Under the pieces are notes generated by a model that had not been told where the DNA came from, ran no database searches, and saw only the letters and a program-made list of their open reading frames with translations. A program made the translations under genes and the position numbers. A stretch of DNA of 6,827 nucleotides, taken from assembly GCA_040381235.1 (NCBI GenBank), contig JBEIHS010000400.1:1-6827 (forward strand), written 5' to 3'. Positions 6,059-6,827 of this stretch are shown piece by piece (positions within the stretch are counted from its first letter, which is position 1; the number at the start of each line of letters is the position of its first letter). Source of the DNA: CAIXSC01 sp040381235 (GTDB taxonomy: Bacteria; Planctomycetota; Planctomycetia; Pirellulales; Pirellulaceae).

Positions 6059-6412
6059 AAAAGATCGTCGGCACCATGGACGGATTGGCAACCCGACCGC
6101 AAGCAAGGGCTGCCGATGAACACCCGAGCGGTCCCCCTTCACAACGCTTTCGGGCGACGTTTTGTGATTGGGCTTGGTGGGGAGTAAGGTTGACGCCCAA
6201 TTCGACCTGTTGCACAACACGGCAACGCGGGCATACGGTCGTGGGAGTGATGTCATCCACGGCAATAAGTTCTCCATCTTCGGATTTTTGTTTTCTCTCG
6301 CGTTCCCCACCGCGAAAAGCACCAACGCGCCGGGCCCCGTTTTTTCCCCGAAGGCCTACGCGACTTCTCTCCCAAGTCACAAAAACACCCACTACGGGTG
6401 GTGCGCAACGCC

Positions 6413-6441
6413 TTGACGGACCACGTTTCCGTGTCTACATT
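6413..6441 (+). promoter_or_regulatory. Sigma70-like promoter of the gene at 6477
   Basis: TTGACG (6413-6418) and TACATT (6436-6441) are separated by exactly 17 nt and match the -35 and -10 consensus at 5/6 and 4/6 positions. Transcription would start around 6448, giving a leader of about 29 nt that contains the Shine-Dalgarno sequence. Confidence 0.6.
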
Positions 6442-6466
6442 CGGCCTGTCTTGCCTATTTTCCCAC

Positions 6467-6471
6467 GAGGA
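6467..6471 (+). promoter_or_regulatory. Shine-Dalgarno of the gene at 6477
   Basis: GAGGA lies 5 nt before the ATG at 6477. It fixes the start that yields the Arg-Arg signal at residues 4-5. Confidence 0.75.
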
Positions 6472-6476
6472 TTGCC

Positions 6477-6827
6477 ATGTTGAACCGCCGGGACGTGATG
6501 AAGGGGGCCGCTGGCGTGCTGTTGGCCGGCGCGGTTCAGAGCCACACCCCAGCCCCAAGCCAAGCCGACGAGTCCAGCGGGCCCTACCGCGAACCATCCG
6601 TACGGTTCGATCGCAAGAAACTCGAACAACTCCCCGCGTTCGCCTTTTCCCAACGCTTGCCGCGATTTCGCGTCATGCGTCCCGTCGCGGTGGGGACTTA
6701 CGAGGAATTAACCGGCCCCGGAGCCCAACCTTTCGGCCCAAGCGATCCCCTGCCGATCGGGGCCGTCTATCACGGCGTGGCGCGGGAATGGGTCGAGACT
6801 CCCCGGCATTGGCTGGCGTTCGGCCCG
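6477..6827 (+). CDS. Unrecognised Tat-type exported protein (5' part, 117 codons)
   Basis: The frame is open from the ATG at 6477 to the window end, 117 codons without a stop. It begins M-L-N-R-R-D-V-M-K-G-A-A-G-V-L-L-A-G-A-V. This is a twin-arginine type signal: R4-R5, K9, then a short Ala/Gly/Leu/Val core. Cleavage is probable at S-Q-A/D-E (28-32). The mature part visible has a Pro/Arg-rich segment (L-P-A-F-A-F-S-Q-R-L-P-R-F-R-V), a Gly/Pro-rich loop, and aromatic-rich G-A-V-Y-H-G-V-A-R-E-W-V-E and H-W-L-A-F-G at the edge. I do not recognise a family from this. A promoter and Shine-Dalgarno site directly upstream show that it starts its own transcript. It is probably a periplasmic or surface protein, possibly carrying a cofactor as many Tat substrates do (inference). 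The gene end and total length are outside the window. Confidence 0.82.
   Translation, partial: MLNRRDVMKGAAGVLLAGAVQSHTPAPSQADESSGPYREPSVRFDRKKLEQLPAFAFSQRLPRFRVMRPVAVGTYEELTGPGAQPFGPSDPLPIGAVYHGVAREWVETPRHWLAFGP

Larger units (their letters stand above)
5585..6476. other. Long intergenic region without a convincing gene
   Basis: About 890 bp between the divergently oriented protease and the partial gene at 6477. It is visibly less GC-rich than the coding regions. No reading frame here shows a recognisable domain, signal peptide or membrane pattern. I saw no tRNA-like T-arm or rRNA motif. It contains the protease leader repeats, a 12-bp palindrome and longer stem-loop (5878-5939), a 9-bp tandem repeat (6032-6058), and the promoter and Shine-Dalgarno of the next gene near the right end. 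The stretch from about 6060 to 6400 shows nothing I can name, apart from a minor 5-bp hairpin at 6386-6400. Confidence 0.6.

Noticed and set aside
6328..6346. GC-rich run followed by six T, resembling an intrinsic terminator
   Set aside because: The GGGCCC core leaves no room for a loop and no gene ends nearby on the plus strand.
6039..6392. Minus-strand 117-codon frame with a C-P-R-C motif suggesting a zinc ribbon
   Set aside because: There is only one Cys pair in a typical spacing, the rest has no fold pattern, and the C-terminus is simply the translated ATTCGT repeat.

Overview
The window looks like a GC-rich chromosome segment from a planctomycete, most likely of the Pirellulales type. 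That assignment is inferred from protein families and layout; no taxonomic marker gene is present. Supporting signs are a very large membrane-anchored VWA / glutamine-amidotransferase-like / VWA protein, a Tat-exported DUF1080 (3-keto-disaccharide hydrolase family) protein, another Tat-type exported protein, and a long, less GC-rich intergenic stretch with short repeats.

Layout from left to right. (1) 1-67, minus: the first 22 codons of a Gly/Pro-rich protein whose ATG overlaps the preceding stop codon (ATGA). (2) 64-3228, minus: the 1054-aa VWA membrane protein, apparently the first gene of a leftward operon that continues out of the window. (3) 3229-3408: a divergent control region with a perfect 12-bp palindrome. 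(4) 3409-4329, plus: a DUF1080 protein with a twin-arginine signal. (5) 4337-4363: a perfect 10-bp-stem hairpin filling the gap between two converging genes, probably a shared terminator. (6) 4364-5584, minus: an exported or membrane-anchored M48-family zinc metalloprotease with two short-period repeats, one of them inside the catalytic domain between the zinc ligands. (7) 5585-6476: about 890 bp with no convincing gene but with direct repeats, hairpins, a 12-bp palindrome and a 9-bp tandem repeat. (8) 6477-6827, plus: the start of a Tat-type exported protein that runs off the window. It has a good sigma70-like promoter and Shine-Dalgarno site but I do not recognise it.

The complete genes mostly point to the cell envelope: a surface or inner-membrane VWA scaffold, an exported carbohydrate-active-type protein and an envelope protease. 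They are arranged divergently and convergently rather than as one operon, so nothing shows that they form a single pathway. I found no CRISPR array, tRNA, rRNA, transposase, integrase, toxin-antitoxin pair or recognisable defence system. The most unusual features are the repeat expansions in the protease gene, the altered metal site in the second VWA domain, and the structured repeat-bearing intergenic region.
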